Shown piece by piece: positions 5,796 to 6,192 of a stretch of 6,192 bases of DNA. The first letter of the stretch is position 1. The number at the start of each line of letters is the position of its first letter. A program made the translations under genes and the position numbers. The DNA comes from Alphaproteobacteria bacterium (GTDB taxonomy: Bacteria; Pseudomonadota; Alphaproteobacteria; CACIAM-22H2): assembly GCA_947500965.1 (NCBI GenBank), contig CANMWW010000149.1, forward strand, positions 1-6,192. The letters run 5' to 3'. The notes under the pieces are model-generated. The model did not search any database, had not been told where the DNA came from, and saw only the letters and a program-made list of their open reading frames with translations.

Positions 5796-6192
5796 ACTCG
5801 GTGCCCGGCGCCATGCTGCCGATCTCGGTCGTCATCCTGACCTTCAACTCCGCCGACACGATCGGCGCGACCGTCGCCTCGGCGCGCGCGCTGAGCGACG
5901 ACGTGCATGTCGTCGATTCCGGGTCGACCGACGCCACGCTCGACATCGTGCGCGCCGCCGGCGCCAGCGTGGCCTCGCATCCCTTCGAGAGCTACGGCGC
6001 GCAGCGCAACTGGGCGATCGCGACGCTGGCGCTGCGCCATCCCTGGCAGCTGCACCTCGACGCCGACGAGCGCGTCACCCCCGAGCTCGCGGCCGAGCTG
6101 CGCGCGCTCTTCGCGGGCGACGGTCCGCCCGCCGCCATCACCGGCTACTACGTGCCGCGGCTCGTGCATTTCCATGGCCAGCCGATCCGCCA
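5792..6192 (+). CDS. GT2-family glycosyltransferase, WaaE/KdtX-like, N-terminal part, cut by window edge
   Basis: Visible are 133 codons with no stop. The GT-A fold begins ISVVILTFNSADTIGATVAS (11-30), followed by HVVDSGSTDATLDI (39-52), where Asp42 binds the nucleotide, and by FESYGAQRNWAI (65-76). The metal-binding DxD motif is Asp90-Ala-Asp92 in LHLDADERVTPEL, and YYVPRLVHFHGQPIR runs to the edge. The order HPF, AQRNWA, LDADER, then an R...G.xIRH stretch is characteristic of the beta-1,4-glucosyltransferase-like group that includes lipopolysaccharide core enzyme WaaE and many exopolysaccharide glycosyltransferases. It would use a nucleotide sugar at the cytoplasmic membrane face with inversion. 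The start overlaps the upstream GT4 stop (ATGA), so the two are co-translated. The acceptor is unknown and the C-terminus is outside the window. Confidence 0.92.
   Translation, partial: MNSVPGAMLPISVVILTFNSADTIGATVASARALSDDVHVVDSGSTDATLDIVRAAGASVASHPFESYGAQRNWAIATLALRHPWQLHLDADERVTPELAAELRALFAGDGPPAAITGYYVPRLVHFHGQPIR

Overview
The window is about 6.2 kb of very GC-rich DNA (visibly around 70% or more, with G or C at almost every third codon position). It is densely packed with genes for building and decorating a surface polysaccharide (exopolysaccharide, capsule or O-antigen type). Gene content, codon use and two intergenic boxes resembling the alphaproteobacterial (Caulobacter-type) -10 element suggest an alphaproteobacterium. 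This is an inference; genus and species cannot be read from the window. No rRNA, tRNA, CRISPR array, insertion sequence, origin or attachment site was seen.

The left two-thirds (positions 1-4437) is one co-directional minus-strand run. In transcription order it holds: a ketopantoate-reductase-family gene (4437 to 3517); a class I SAM methyltransferase (3453 to 2713); a possible 23-codon micro-ORF (2716 to 2645); a GT4 glycosyltransferase (2648 to 1503); a second methyltransferase paralogous to the first (1506 to 763); and the N-terminal part of a glutamine-hydrolysing asparagine synthase-like amidotransferase, which leaves the window at position 1. From the first methyltransferase onward the genes are joined by 4-base ATGA overlaps (counting the micro-ORF) or by a 1-base gap, which is typical of a translationally coupled operon.

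The right third (4557-6192) is read on the plus strand, divergently. A GT4 glycosyltransferase with no ATG or GTG start overlaps by ATGA with a GT2 glycosyltransferase of the WaaE/KdtX (beta-1,4-glucosyltransferase-like) type, which runs off the right edge. The divergent gap of about 120 bases between the two arms is the likely control region.

Together the genes describe sugar transfer (two GT4, one GT2), methylation of a sugar or terminal group (two methyltransferases) and probable amidation (AsnB-like protein). The ketopantoate reductase belongs to coenzyme A synthesis by family and may be only a neighbour. The points most worth a second look are the methyltransferase pair flanking a glycosyltransferase, with a 40-base identical stretch between them, and the micro-ORF that exactly bridges two genes through overlapping stop and start codons. 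Nothing here clearly amounts to a new kind of system; the novelty is in arrangement and in the unknown glycan product.
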